Notes under the pieces: model-generated
Seen by the model: only the letters and a program-made list of their open reading frames with translations
What the model was told of the DNA's origin: nothing
Databases searched by the model: none
Shown here: in pieces, positions 1 through 11,850 of the stretch
How the letters are laid out: the number at the start of each line of letters is the position of its first letter
Position numbering within the stretch: the first letter of the stretch is position 1
Translations under genes and position numbers: made by a program
Source of the DNA: Sorex araneus
Taxonomy: Eukaryota; Chordata; Mammalia; Eulipotyphla; Soricidae
DNA: 64,000 nucleotides
Assembly: GCF_027595985.1 (NCBI RefSeq)
Contig: NC_073302.1
Coordinates: 402,611,310-402,675,309, forward strand
Direction of reading: 5' to 3'

Positions 1-355
1 AATGTTTTTATTTGTCATCATTTATTTCTCTATTGTAATCATTTGAAGAATTTCCCTTCTAGTTCTCTTCCAGTTCAATAGTCATTTAAATACTTAATCA
101 AATAAAATGCATTGTATCAACAAATATAAACAAAATATTAATTTTACCTGATATTCAAATTTCAAATGAAACAAACAAATTTATCATAAAATATTTTGAC
201 TAGCTAAAGTGAAATTTAAACTAACTTAAAATGACATGATCCCCCATTCAAAATTACATAATATTCAGTTCTACATACAATATTATTATCTAAGGCAACA
301 TTAGAACAGCAGCAAAATTCAACTTCTAAAAATGTTATTTTCCAATATATCATAC

Positions 356-465
356 CAGCTCATTTTCTCTCAATTGACGCTTTTCTCTTGCTTTATTTTT
401 CCACTTATGTAGGGCAAATACTAGCTTCTGATGGGTAAAGGTCTTTCGTAGCCGCAATAATATAA
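356..465 (-). CDS. FBXL13: FBXL13 coding exon 6 (last exon in window)
   Basis: Acceptor 'atattttctttag' and donor GAGCTG|GTATGA. It encodes ILLRLRKTFTHQKLVFALHK followed by WKNKAREKRQLRENEL (residues 165-201). The phase matches exon 5 (G+TT gives Val) and the exon ends in phase 0. It carries the third Trp-centred segment 'FALHKWKNK'. Nothing coding is visible in 1-355, so the next exon (towards the F-box) lies beyond the left edge. Confidence 0.87.
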
Positions 466-973
466 CTAAAGAAAATATATTACCTTGTTAGATTGCTGTA
501 TATAATTAAAGCTGTTTCTATTAAGTTAAAAATTAAATATGAAAGCGTTTCATTTTATAACATTTACAGTATGAACCATAACTGCATAATTTTATTAGAT
601 TTCAATTATACCTAAAATTACCTCAACAGCAATAGATATAAATGAGACTTTAACCCACCAATGTCAAGCTTAGAAATTGAGATGTAATATATAATGTCAA
701 GCTATGTACATTTAACAAATCTATTCTTTAGAAAACCAGAACTTCCTAATTTATTCATAGAAAACACTTGTAACAGTGTTATAACCAGAGCAGAAGCCCA
801 GGCTTTTGTTCTTAAGCAGTCAAGATTGAAAGCAAGGGACTAGAGATGACATGGGACGAATCCAGAAAAGCCTTTATTGAACAAAAAAGAAAGAAAGGCA
901 AGGAAGCCCCAGATTATGAGAGTGGTCTCCTAAAGGATTCCAAAGAAAGGCAAAAACCTTCTCACCCACTCCC
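466..973. other. FBXL13 intron, no feature seen
   Basis: AT-rich intron sequence between exon 6 and the first SINE. The 62-codon frame from 846 has no recognisable content. 1241-1798 is similar. Confidence 0.5.
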
Positions 974-1240
974 CATTTTTTTTGCCTCCTGGGTTTTGGA
1001 GCTACACCTGGCCATGCTCAAGATTTACTCCTGACTCTACACTCAGAAATCACTCCTGGCAGTGCTTGGGGAACCGTATGGGATGCTGAAAATCCAATCC
1101 AGTTCAGCAGTGCGCAAGGCAAGCGCTCTGCCCGCTGCACAGTCTCTCTGGCCCCAAGGACCATACGGGATGCAGAAGATAGAACTTGGATCAGTCACAC
1201 ACAAGGCAAGCAAGCTAGCTGCTCTACTAACACTCTCCAC
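974..1240 (-). mobile_element. SOR SINE plus second partial copy
   Basis: 'ctacacctggccatgctcaag', 'gcaaggcaagcgctctgccc' up to 'ctctggcccc' (974-1155, minus strand), followed by a second partial copy starting 'aaggaccatacgggatgc' (1156-1240). Confidence 0.75.
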
Positions 1241-1798
1241 CTTTCCCCTTTTAACAAAGGTGAGTAGTTGTGCATTTCTTTGGTAGGCTCCAAGAAGGCT
1301 GGCCATTAAACTGTCAGGATGCTTAGATGAGGATCTGGTGTCCAAATCCAGCAGGGCCTAGGTGATTCAGGTTATCAGATAGCACCACCTATAATAGGCC
1401 TTCCTGTGATAATCCCTAATTTTCCTGCCTGTTTCCCTTTTGTCCCTATCAACTTTGATTTAGATAAGTACCCTATGATTAAATAGATTGTCCCTTTAAA
1501 AAAAAGGGGAGATTCAAAACCCAAATTAAGAGTGAGACCAAGAAGGAAGATGATTAAAACAGGACTGAAGACACTGTTACCAAATACAAAAGCTTCATAG
1601 TTACAATCAGTTAAATTTTCTCTTATAAATATTGGGTTATTTTCCTAATGTTGTAGCCTTTACATGGTCTACCAATAGGGGGTGATCAAGAAGAAATGAT
1701 TTTCTGATTTACATCAAGCAGAAAAACACCTTAGGTTAGAAAAAACCTAAGCTATGGGTAATATCACACATATTACACTTACTACAACTACAAGGTGA

Positions 1799-1999
1799 GG
1801 GGCCGGAAGATAGTGCAGCGGGCAGAGTGGTAGTTTTGCACTTGGGTACAGTGGACAGAGCACTTGCCTGTATAAGAACAATCTGGGTTCATTTCTGAGC
1901 ACTCCATGTGCTTTCCTAAGCCCGCCAAGAGTGATCTCTGATCACAAAGCTAGGATTAAGCCCTGAGCATTGCCTAGTGTGGCCCCAAAACAACGACAA
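1799..1999 (+). mobile_element. SOR SINE, old
   Basis: 'ggggccggaagatagtgcagcggg', 'gagcacttgcctgt', 'ctaggattaagccctgagcat', ends 'gtggccccaaaacaac'. Diverged, with an internal duplication of the head. Confidence 0.7.
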
Positions 2000-2164
2000 G
2001 GTGAGGAACAACGAACCCCACTGGCAAGAAGTTCAGGGAGTAAGCAAGAGAGAATTGGAAGAAAAGAAGTTACTCTGCAAACAGCCTTTAGCTTTCTTAA
2101 AAGCATGAAGGCTTGAACCCCTCTTTGAAGATGATTTCTAGGAAATGATACTAATAAGACTAAA

Positions 2165-2800
2165 TTTTTTAAAAAAAAGATTAAATGGAGTCCAAATGGA
2201 GAAGACTGGCCCCCCTTAGGAGAGAAAAACTGCAACAAGGAATAGCAGGCATTGATAAGAATATGAAAGACTACCAAAAGTTCTAAACCATTTACCTTGC
2301 CAATACCCCAGCAAGAACCACTTCCCAGCACAGGAACCCCCAAACCAGGCAACCCAGAAAAAGGCCTATTAAACCAAAGTTGCAACTTTCCAATTCTGTA
2401 TTCCACAGGATTCTAACTTGGAGTATGCAATTCCTTTTATTTTTCTTTCATGGGGTCCTCTCCTTTCTCTGGAGAGGACTGTGTGTTTGTTTGGGGTTGG
2501 GTTTTTTTTGTTCATTTGTTTTTGTCTGAACACACTTCTTTCCCCCCCTTCCTTTCTAATAAAATTTGTTTGCTTTATTAATTGTCTTCACATGAAATTC
2601 CCTTCTGCAATTGCCGTCATGGGGCGGCAGGGCCAGAAAACCCTGCCAGGCAGGAGCTCTATATACTTTACTAGTCCTCACCCAGCAAGGTCAATGCCCA
2701 GGAAGGTGGTGGGGGGCCGTGCAGGAGGGTGGTAGCACTTTCTATCTATTGTGGCGATTTCCTGCCTCTCCAGGACTCTCCACTCTCCCCACCAGCAATA
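2165..2800 (+). mobile_element. Possible old LTR
   Basis: Block not explained by SINE or L1: 'ggcctattaaaccaaagttgc', a poly(A)-signal-like AATAAA at 2558-2563 after a CT-rich tract, and a GC-rich end. The arrangement is LTR-like but no terminal TG...CA or TSD could be fixed. Could equally be unique intron sequence. Confidence 0.25.
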
Positions 2801-3150
2801 TAGTGATAAAGTAAAAGAAAATTATTTTTCTCTAAGTTTCTCATGTATCCACTAAATAAAAAACTCAATGGAAAATGGAGCATCTCCATCAAAATCAATC
2901 TTTGCAGCATCCATAATCAACCAGTTGTCTAACAGGTAAAAAACAAAAGCCAACAGCAGTTCCCTACTTATATTTATATTTGTATGCATATCTCAAATGT
3001 ACAAGATTTTATTTTAAATATGATTTTTATTGCAAGAATGCATTTAAGAAAGAAACATTAAAATTTTGAATCATTGGCTTTAAATTTCATGACAATTCAT
3101 AATAAACTCTCATACAAATTCTTCTTAACTGTTCAGTTTGTTAATGTTTT

Positions 3151-3322
3151 GTTGTTGTTGTTGTTGTTTGTTTTGAGGATTACACAGCATTGCTCATGGG
3201 TTACCCCTGCTCTGCACTCAGGAATCACGCCTGGTAGTAACATACAAGATTCCAGGGATCTAACCCAGGTCAACCTCACGAAGGGCAAGCATTCTACCTT
3301 CTATACTATCTCTCCAGTCCCT
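3151..3322 (-). mobile_element. SOR SINE with (GTT)n tail
   Basis: T-rich (GTT)n end, 'gctctgcactcaggaatcacgcc', 'gggcaagcattctacc', 'ctatctctccagtccc'. Old copy close to FBXL13 exon 5 but outside it. Confidence 0.75.
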
Positions 3323-3387
3323 AGTTTGTTGAATTTTTAAATCAATAAATGACTACAAAATCTAACTGAAACTACGTAAAGATTTAC

Positions 3388-3542
3388 CTCTAACATTTTC
3401 CTTTTGACTTTTTGTATAAGAGTACCAAAGATAAAATGCATGCTTCATGTGTTGTAAATTACAATGTTTCTCTGCTATTCTCATTTTTTCAGCCATGATT
3501 TCATCTTCAGTGCTGGTAGATATGATAATGTGTCTCCATGTG
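3388..3542 (-). CDS. FBXL13: FBXL13 coding exon 5
   Basis: Acceptor 'ttttctgtctgtag', donor AGAG|GTAAAT. The reading frame (TWRHIIISTSTEDEIMAEK..., then KHAFYLWYSYTKSQKENVR) is open through 155 bp. It starts with one base completing the Thr codon of exon 4 and ends with one base (G) completed by TT of the next exon. The segment is charged and helical, with a second Trp in 'AFYLWYSY'. Confidence 0.87.
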
Positions 3543-3989
3543 CTACAGACAGAAAATAAGGAAAAGGAATGATTTTATGTTAATAGCAATACCTTAGTGA
3601 AACTGAAAACGGGGGCAATATCTCCTCTATCTCCTCAAAAACTATAGCCAAGAAAGAAATTAAATGTCTATTATTTCTGTTCCAATCTGTCCTAGCATTT
3701 CCTTTGAGTCTGTGCTTTTGTTTTACATATGTCTCAAACCCAGAAATCTCTAAAATCCAAATAATGTTTTTTAACTTTGTGTGTATGTGTGTGGGTGGAG
3801 GCACCACACCCAGCGAAGTACTTAGTGGGGTCGAGCCCAGGGTTCTCACATGCATGAGCATCACATGCGCCAGCCCTGGAAGCCACCTCAAAAGTTGTGG
3901 ATTTTGAAAAGGAAGTTTGTTTGTATTTGGACTGAAAACTAGAGGTTAAAAACTAGACCCTATCGAAACTAATTTTTTCTCATACAAAA

Positions 3990-4248
3990 CTCCTGGACTC
4001 AACAATAGCACAGTGGGTAGGGTGTTTGCCTTGCACGCAGCTGACCCAGGTTCAATTCCTCCGCCCCTCTCGGAGAGCGGGGCAAGCTACCAAGAGTATC
4101 CCACCCCCACGGCAGAGCCTGACAAGTTTCCTGCAGTGTATTTTATATGCCAAAAACAGTAACAAGTCTCACAATGGCGACGTTACTGGTGCCCGCTCGA
4201 GCAAATCAATGAACAACGACAACAGTGCTACAGTACTACAGTGCTACA
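3990..4248 (+). mobile_element. tRNA-headed SINE with RTE-derived body
   Basis: tRNA-like head ('agcacagtgggtagggtgtttgcc', 'ggttcaattcc') followed by 'ctctcggagagc', 'gctaccaagagtatccc', 'cagagcctgacaag', 'tatgccaaaaacagtaacaa', 'gtgcccgctcgagcaaatcaatgaacaa' and a short repeat tail ('acagtgctacagtactac'). Confidence 0.85.
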
Positions 4249-4540
4249 AAACTCCTAGAAAGTCTAACACAGAGCTGATTTATATAGTCTTTTCTCATTT
4301 CATTTAGTAAGACTATACATGTTTCATTGTAGACATACTGTGTTCAGATGTGTCTATTTGCCATATGCCACACTGGCACCTCTAAAGATGGTATATAACA
4401 CACAGTATGTGCAGAAATTTTCCTTCTAAAATCAAATTTAGAAAAAAAATCTAAATTCCAAAATATATGACTCCAAGAATTAAAGAGATTTTGAAGTTCA
4501 AAACTTTCAATTTTGAACTTTGATTCAATAAAAAAGACAA

Positions 4541-4695
4541 GAGGCCTGAGAGATAGTACCAGGGGGTTCGATCCCTGGAACCACATGTGGTTCCCTGAGC
4601 ACTGCCTGGAGTGATCCCTGATCACAGTGCCAAGAATAAGTCCTGAACACCCCAGATGTGAACCCCTGTTCCCCAAAAGAGAGAGAGAGAGAGAA
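4541..4695 (+). mobile_element. SOR SINE, 5' degraded
   Basis: 'gaggcctgagagatagtacc', 'ggttcgatccctgg', 'ggttccctgagcactgcctgg', ending in (GA)n. Confidence 0.7.
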
Positions 4696-4877
4696 AATGA
4701 TACCTTGAAGAATAAAGAACTTTTTGAACTAAGTAACAGTCTAAAAAACATATAATACAAAATGTTAGAGATAGAATTAAGCAGATAAAATCAGCAAAGT
4801 GGCAAAAACAACCTTTCATAGAAGAATATTAAGAAGCCCAAGAGGAAGAAATAGGATTTTTTAAATCACAATCTTAC

Positions 4878-4945
4878 GTAAAGTGGGTCTTTATTAAATG
4901 TCCAGTATAAAAAGTACATGCTTTTATCATTAATTCTGGAGTCAT
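4878..4945 (-). CDS. FBXL13: FBXL13 coding exon 4
   Basis: Acceptor 'tttctttatttcag', donor TTTAC|GTAAGA. It encodes MTPELMIKACTFYTGHLIKT followed by HF and two bases of a Thr codon. The split codon is completed by the first base of the exon at 3542. Together with the next exon it forms the sequence HFTTWRH, the first of three Trp-centred helical segments (see findings). Confidence 0.87.
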
Positions 4946-5109
4946 CTGAAATAAAGAAATAAAATGACAAACATTAGAAACAAATGAATGCACAGGAAAG
5001 TAAGAGCAATGGTTGTGTGTAAGGAGGGAAACTGGGTGGTAAGGAGACAGGAACAGACAAGATAATTTGTATATATTTTAACATTCTAGTGCACACTCCT
5101 ATTGCCTAG

Positions 5110-5296
5110 TTTGTTTGGATTTTTTTTGTTTTGCTGTTGTTTTGAGGGCACACTCAGCTTGCCCAAGGCCTACTCCTGCCTCTGCACTCAGGGATCACTC
5201 CTCGTGGGGTTCAGGAAACCATATGAGATGCCGGGATTAAACCAGGCTGCACACACGCAAGACAAGTGCCCTGCATGCTATACGGATGCTCTGACC
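5110..5296 (-). mobile_element. SOR SINE
   Basis: 'ctctgcactcagggatcactcc', 'ccatatgagatgccgggatt', 'gcaagacaagtgccctgc', T-rich end at left. Confidence 0.75.
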
Positions 5297-5593
5297 CATT
5301 GCCTATTTTTTATATTAAAAAAAACCACAATGCCAGATATTGACTAACACTTTTTTGTAGTCTCAAAACCAAGTGTCACATGTGTGAACTATGTACCACT
5401 GTGCCACACTCCCAGACTAATACTGCCCTTACTCTTGGTAGCATTTTAAGATAAGTACTACAGCATTATTGTTGTCAGCTATATTGGTAGAAATAAATTG
5501 ATGATCAACAGGATGACAGTGATACAGTGATAGAATTATAAACTTCTTGACCATTATTAAACTGGATATTTTTTGCCTATTCCAGAATATATT

Positions 5594-5845
5594 CTCTCTT
5601 AGCACAGCGGTAGGGTGTTCGCCTTTCACACGGCCGACCCGTGTTCAATTCCTCCGTCCCTCTCGGAGAGCCAGGCAAGCTACCGAGAGTACCGCACCCG
5701 CAGGGCAGAGCCTAGCAACCTACCCTTGGCGTATTTGATGAGTCAAAACAGTAACAAATAAGTCTCACAATCGAGAGACATTACTGGTGCCTGCTCAAAC
5801 AAATCAATGAGCAATGGGATGACAGTGACAGTGACAGTGACTACA
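5594..5845 (+). mobile_element. tRNA-headed SINE with RTE-derived body
   Basis: Same structure as the copy at 3990: tRNA-like head, 'cagagcctagcaacctaccc', 'gtcaaaacagtaacaa', and an end of 'gggatgacagtgacagtgacagtga', the RTE-type short-repeat tail. Confidence 0.85.
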
Positions 5846-6079
5846 TCTCTATATATGTATTTAATATGAAGGCCTCACCCACCAAGCAGAAATAGGGAAA
5901 TAGAACAGCTACAATCCTCAGCATCTTTGAACATTCTTTAGTCAGCTAACACAACACGTACCTGACTCTTTTTATACATGTATAACTACTGCTCATTGCT
6001 AATGTGTACATTTTTATTTTATTATTGTCTGTATAGCATATACATACACAAACATCTCTTCGATGTAGAAATAAGCATA

Positions 6080-6238
6080 ATCCAAAACTATACCCAGGGT
6101 TCTCAGTTATGACTCCAGGCTTTGTGCTCAGGGAACACTTCAGGTAGGGCTCAGGGGACTATGTGTGGTGACAAGGATCAAAACCGGGTCAGACACATGC
6201 AAGGCAAACACTCTACCCACTGTATTACAGCTCCAGCC
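6080..6238 (-). mobile_element. SOR SINE
   Basis: 'tttgtgctcagggaacactt', 'gatcaaaaccgggtcag', 'atgcaaggcaaacactctaccc', 'acagctccagcc'. Confidence 0.72.
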
Positions 6239-6284
6239 AATTAATGTTTAAGTAATATACTATTAAATTAAGAGATCTAGTTTA

Positions 6285-6437
6285 GAGGGATGGAAACATC
6301 AGGTAGGGTTACTGGGAACATTGGTGGGGGAGAATGGGCACTGGTGGAGGGATGTAAACCAATTGCAAACATGAAAATTCATAAGTTTGTAACTGTACCT
6401 CACAGTGATTCACTAATAAAAGAAATAAAAGAGAAAA
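6285..6437 (+). mobile_element. L1 3' end fragment
   Basis: 'gggatggaaac...gggcactggtggagggatg...gtgattcactaataaaagaaataaaa' matches the L1 3' ends elsewhere in the window. A partial SOR SINE (about 6447-6545) follows directly. Confidence 0.65.
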
Positions 6438-6989
6438 AAATGATCAACTCGGATTCAATCCCCAACATCTCTTATGGTCCCCCGAACACTGCCAGGTGTT
6501 AATTCCTCAATGCATTAACATTGCTGGGTATGACTGAAACCACCTCCAAATCGTAAATAAAATAAAAGATCGAGTTTATACATATTAATCATGAATTCAT
6601 TTAGGCATATAAGAAAAGCTCATAGCTCTCCCAATGTTCTGCCTCTTGTGTAAAGCGATTTGGCTTTAGTAGAGAAGATCTTGAAGTGACTGTCCTTTGT
6701 ATACTCCTGCCCACATCTGCACAGAGATACCTGCCAGCTACAACTGAAGAGAAGAACTGAAGGTGTGTCACCATACGGTTTCTGAGAATCCAGGTACATA
6801 ACTACACTAGCTTCCAGTCTGGAAATAAAAGGGGAAACTGGGATAGTTTCCAGTGTGGGAATATCAAAATGAAAGATTTCCTTGTAGAAGAATTTTTCCA
6901 ACATCTAGTTTGAATTTGAAACTATTTCCTTTTAAAACAGTGACCTCTTAGTTTTAAGTTTCTTATTATTTTCTTTTGAACTAGTAGTC

Positions 6990-7374
6990 TTTTAATTTTA
7001 TTTTATTTTATTTTATTTATTTTGGTTCTGGGGACATACCTGGCTGTCATCAGGGCTTACACCTGGCTCAAGGATCACTCCTGGCAGGGCTCAGGGACCA
7101 TATGAGCTGCCGGGATCAAACTTGGGTCAGCCCCATCCAAGGTAAGCACCCTACCACTGCACTACTCTCTGGCCCAAAACCAGGGCCTTTCAAACTGGGG
7201 GTAAATTAGAATCCGTTTAAATTGATTAATTTTTTTGATAGTGGGGGACAGGGGCTTTGGGGCAATGCCCAGTGAGGCTCAGGACTTATCCCTGGCTCTA
7301 TGTTTAGGGCTTACTCCTTGTCAGATGTGTGCAAGACAAGCATCTTAACTCCTTTAACGATCTCTCCAGTCCAA
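6990..7374 (-). mobile_element. Two adjacent SOR-like SINEs
   Basis: First copy 6990-7174 (TTTTA-rich end, 'aggatcactcctggcagggctcagggacc', 'ctctctggccc'); second, more degraded, at 7235-7374 ('gtgaggctcaggacttatccctggc', 'atctctccagtcc'). Confidence 0.7.
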
Positions 7375-8710
7375 GAATTCCATTTCTAATAAACTTTTTC
7401 AAGAAGTTATGATATCTCTTGGAATCCTGTGTAATGTTTAAATGGTTTTCTAGAGGCTTGTAAATGAAGTGGTTACCACCTGGTTTTATTTAATAAAATG
7501 ATTTTCAAAATATTGACAAAATATTGACAGGAAGTTTGCCCCTCTAGTTTACTAGTGGGGTAATTCAATAATTTTAGCATCTTTTAGCAATTTTTTAAGT
7601 GACATTATACACATAGCAGAGTTATTCAAGCATGTAAAGGGTGAAAATGGAGGACTAGAATCCCATTCCTTCCTCACTTCTGAGGCCCCCAAACATCTCC
7701 AAGAATGTGATTTATTTACATATCCATACCCTATAGTAGATTCAATGTCTGTGACTGACCGAGTGCAGTCTTTGAGAATACACCCTATGATAAAAACCAA
7801 AGAGTATTGGGCATATGGGTTTTGCCCAGTTAACCTGGTGTCTTAGAATCATCCCAGACTTGACAGAAATTTCTAATATATTTTATTGTCTCTGTTATAT
7901 ATCACTGATTAGGATTCAGTATCACTCTACTCACCCTCAGATGAGTAGAGGGTAAGTAGAACCTCAGATGATTTCTGGCTCTCGGCCTCCACCTTCAACT
8001 ATTCTACTTTTCAATACCCAACTTCACCAGCAATTCACAGTCTCTGCCCATGTTTACAGAGACACCTGGGACCCTGAGATCTAGAGTATCACACAAGGAC
8101 TCCACACTCTCATTTATGTTGGTCATTTTGCTAACATCATGCCTCTAGCTATTTTGGCTCCTTTTCTACACACAATTTTTGTTCTAAAAGTTTCTATGTT
8201 CTAAATTACTTCTTTGCTGTCTAGCAGGATCAAAACCAGCTGTTGGAACTGGTTGTTTCTTTCGGTGAATAAGGCCTGGATTTTAAGTTAAATCTCATTA
8301 ATGTTTCAGCCATATCTTTAGAAGCTTAATTCCTAAGCATATGGCAGAGGGAATAAAGAAAGACTGGGTTGGTTAGCTTAGTTGGCAAAGCAAGAGAATG
8401 GAGAGGGGAGACTGGATACAAAAGGAAATATAACACAAACTCGATCACTAACTCTGCTTGATGTTGCATAAATGAGGGGAACCGGGGTTATTAGAGTAAA
8501 TGCTATGAGAGAAATGTATTGACTTCAGATCCTACTGAGGTTTTCTATTCTATCCTAGTACCAGGCAAAAAAAAAAGGGGGGGGGTGATATATTAGAAAA
8601 AAATGCCCTTCTTGAAAGCTGTATATAACACTATTCTTTTTATTGTTCCAACATTGCAAAGATACATGACAAAAGGTAAAGGGGGAAATTTAATACAAAA
8701 ATTTTAACAG
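7375..8710. other. FBXL13 intron, no feature seen
   Basis: Unique-looking intron sequence. The minus frame at 7552-7800 has no flanking splice phase that fits FBXL13 and resembles nothing known to me. Confidence 0.45.
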
Positions 8711-8900
8711 AGGGCCAGAGATATAGTATAGTGGGTAAAGTGTTTGCCTTGCACAAGCCATACTCAGTTTCAATCCCCAGAATCACAAAGGGGCCCCCAA
8801 GTCCCACCATGAGTAATTTCTGAGTACAGAGCCAGAAATGAGCCCTGAGCACTGCTGGGTCTGGCCCAAATCCTCTCTCTTCCCCTCCCCCCCAAAAAAA
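8711..8900 (+). mobile_element. SOR SINE
   Basis: 'gagggccagagatatagtatagtgggtaaag', 'tgtttgccttgcac', 'ctgagcactgctgggtctggccc', A-rich end. Lies 200 bp from FBXL13 exon 3. Confidence 0.75.
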
Positions 8901-9099
8901 TTAATCAGAAAGAGGAAGAACAACTGCCTGACTAAATGCTTCTTGGAAAACTAGGGAGGTCATACGGGTGTGACTGTGTAATGTCCCTCACTTTTCTTCA
9001 TTGCCCCAAACATTCTGATCTCACACTGCTCATAAAAGCTGAAATCTATTCAAGGGCTCCCATAAAGACTTAAGGTATGTCTCAGAATGTTTGATTTAC

Positions 9100-9190
9100 C
9101 AGCTGATCATCCAATCCAAAAAGCTGCTCCATGTAAGTTTCAGATAACCTCCGAATCGTTGGTTTTAATGATGGATCAATGCACATATCC
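9100..9190 (-). CDS. FBXL13: FBXL13 coding exon 3
   Basis: Acceptor 'tttttatcaaag' and donor CTG|GTAAAT. It encodes DMCIDPSLKPTIRRLSETYM and then EQLFGLDDQL (residues 61-90). The leading G completes the split Trp codon from exon 2, and the exon ends in phase 0 to match the acceptor at 4945. The 91-bp length keeps frame. No stop or frameshift is seen. Confidence 0.88.
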
Positions 9191-9597
9191 CTTTGATAAA
9201 AATCATAGAACACAGTCAAAAATTAACTTCATTTCCTAGTAGTTACTTCCACCATGAAACTGATGAGATACTTTCCCTTGGGAGGAGTATATCAGAATGA
9301 AATAAAGGGGCTTTTTCAAACTCTCTCCTTTAAGATTTTGCTCCCCAAAAGGGAATGCCCCCCTTTTCTCACAACCAGCTTGAAATAAACTGCCCAATGA
9401 GCTCATGTTGTCAGTAAGAGCCCACTGCATTTCCCAATTTAAGAACCAGTAAACAAATTGTTCCTACTAAAGTCTTTGGATAATAGATGTAAAAGGCTAA
9501 GAAGGTTTCATTAGCAGGGACTTATGTTGGTATTATGCAATAAGTGATTTGGCTTCAAAATTAAGTATCTACCAATCATAAATTAAACAATATTCAC

Positions 9598-9701
9598 CAA
9601 AGGAGATTCTGGAGGCCATTTTCCTTTATAAAAATGATCATTTCCTCTAAATATCTCAATGGATCTTCAGGACGGTTAATAAGTATACCACATAACAGAG
9701 C
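9598..9701 (-). CDS. FBXL13: FBXL13 coding exon 2 (DPY30/RIIa-like)
   Basis: Acceptor 'tttcctcag' precedes GCT; donor is TTTG|GTGAAT. The exon encodes ALLCGILINRPEDPLRYLEE and a following helix (residues 26-60), completing the dimerisation/docking-like motif begun in exon 1; the 'RPEDPLRYLE' core is typical of DPY30/RIIa-like domains in ciliary proteins. It ends in phase 2 (TG), which joins the G of the next exon as a Trp codon. Confidence 0.88.
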
Positions 9702-9892
9702 CTGAGGAAAAAATGAAACAGAATCAATATTTCTGGATTTGCACATTCTTAAAAATTTCACAGAATTGCAAAGTTAAATAATTGGCAGGTTTAAAGCAAA
9801 ACATATTTTACATATTTTACATATTCTTCTATATTCAGTATGAATATTTTGCTAAAGTTAAACCAAATGGCACTTTCTTTATCTTCCACTTT

Positions 9893-10290
9893 TAAAAAGA
9901 AACCATGGTACATATATATAATGGAATACTACTCAACTTTAAGAAAAGATGAAATCATGCAATTTGTTGCTATGTGGAGCTAGAGAGTATTAGGCTAAGT
10001 GAAGTCAGTCACAAAAAGTTGAACAGAAACAGAATAATCTCTGACATAAGTGGGATATGAAAAGCAAAGTAGCAGAATAACAAATGCCCAAAAGCAAGAG
10101 AAAATGAGAACTAACTAGTCTTTAAGAAGAAGCTTACCATGGGAGGGATGTGGGGGAAGGCACAATAACAATACTGGAAGGAAATGGACACCCTTGGTAA
10201 GTGCTGCATGTGGTACTGAATGTGCTAAGCATAAAACACTATCATTTACAGCACTCTAAATCATGATTCCTAAAATAAAACTTCATAAAT
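9893..10290 (+). mobile_element. Old L1 3' fragment
   Basis: 'ggtacatatatataatggaatactactcaac' and the following 'gtgaagtcagtcacaaaaag' correspond to the end of ORF2 and beginning of the 3'UTR of an older L1; more diverged than the nested copies. Confidence 0.6.
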
Positions 10291-10384
10291 GCCAAAAAAA
10301 CTTCATAAATGTCTTAAATAAACTTCATAAATGAAACAGTAGATATTTGTGGAGAGTATCTGCATTAGGAAGGGATAAAAGCTC

Positions 10385-10755
10385 TTCTGCTTTGTTTTGT
10401 TTTTGTGCCACACCATGCAGTACTCAGGGGACCACGTAGTGCCAGGAATTAAGCCTGGGATTCCCACATGCACAGCATGTGCTTAGCCTGTTAAGCTCTC
10501 TATCCAGCACAAACAAAAGCTCTCTAAAGATAGTCAAACTGAAGACATGGTCCTGGTATTTTAGAGGAATGGTTCCTATTCTGGTTTAAGTATATGAAAT
10601 TCCTGTCTTTTGTTTGTTTGTTTTGTTTGGAAATCATACCCAGCAGTGCTCACGGCTTACTCCTGGCTCTGCATTCTGGGATCACTACCGGTGGGCTGAG
10701 GGGACCTTATGGGATGCAAGACAAGTCCTCTACCTATTTTACTATCATTCTAGCA
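10385..10755 (-). mobile_element. Two SOR-like SINEs
   Basis: 10385-10511 ('gtgccacaccatgcagtactcagggg') and 10606-10755 ((TTTG)n end, 'cagcagtgctcacggcttactcctggc'), both minus strand and diverged. Confidence 0.65.
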
Positions 10756-10939
10756 TGGTGAAACTCCTTTCTAAAGTGAAAAGCTCTTCAACCATAAAAG
10801 TGATTGAGAAAATCATCAAAATCTACTGTGAATTCTCTAAGTCTTTTAAAATTATACTTATATTCGATTCTTCATACCCCCTTCAGAATATATATTTGAA
10901 AACTAGCAAAGTCCACATACATGCAAAACAAATAACTTA

Positions 10940-11818
10940 GTCTAAGATAATGCTTAAAATATACATATGGAAATCATAATGATGAAGCTATCATATTTTC
11001 AATTGCTTATTGGAAAACAAATGACTTTGAATCTCAGATAATGTTTAAAACACATATGTGGAGATCAGAAAGATGTAACTATCTTATTTCCAAATGCTTA
11101 TTTCTTCACATTTTTAAGCTTCACAGATCAGAAAACTAGTTTTACTGAAAAGTTATCATAAAGAAGTCAAATTAAGTTGAGAGGAGAAATCTCTAGACTG
11201 CTAATAAAGCACATGGCACTGGCATACATTCAAATGTTCACTTTTGCCTAAAAAAGAAATCTCTGTTCCTCAGCACCTCTGGAGTGGTCCAGGCATTCCC
11301 CACCACTGCACGGCCCAGGAAGCCTCTCAGCCTCTCAAGCATCTGCATTGAACCACTGGCCAGACTGGGGAAACCCTAAGCCTCCAGAGCACTCTTGGGA
11401 CGTCCCCTCTAACTTCCAGCAAAAAAAAAATCTCTGTTCATATTTTTCCACTGGGAAAAATAAAGTTGGCTATTTTATATATTAGTTGTGAACAATAAAT
11501 AACTAATGACAGTAACAGCGCACAACAAATAGAAATTACAAACCCACTTATGTGGTGTTTCGTGGCATGTTTTTGTTTTTATTTGGAGAGAGTGAGAATT
11601 GACATCTGCGGTGCTCAGGGTCCATGCTAGGGGGTCACTGGGGGACTCTGCAGTTTCGGGAAGAGTACCATGGCTCCATGAGCCAAGCAAGGGATGCTGT
11701 GGCTTTCAGTCACCTCCCTGACCCCAGCGACTTGGGGTCAGGTTTGTTTGTAAGCAGAAACAAACTCTGCAGACATTTCCACAAGATGAATGTTTGGTAA
11801 TCAAAAACGAGAATCACT

Positions 11819-11850
<32 letters not shown>

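Noticed and set aside
1942-2406. 154-codon open frame on the minus strand
   Set aside because: It overlaps a SOR SINE and an LTR-like block, has no recognisable domain and no splice context; a chance frame.
6620-6904. Minus-strand frame as an extra FBXL13 exon
   Set aside because: Phases of exons 3 and 4 already match each other directly, and no acceptor/donor pair frames this segment in the needed phase 0/0.
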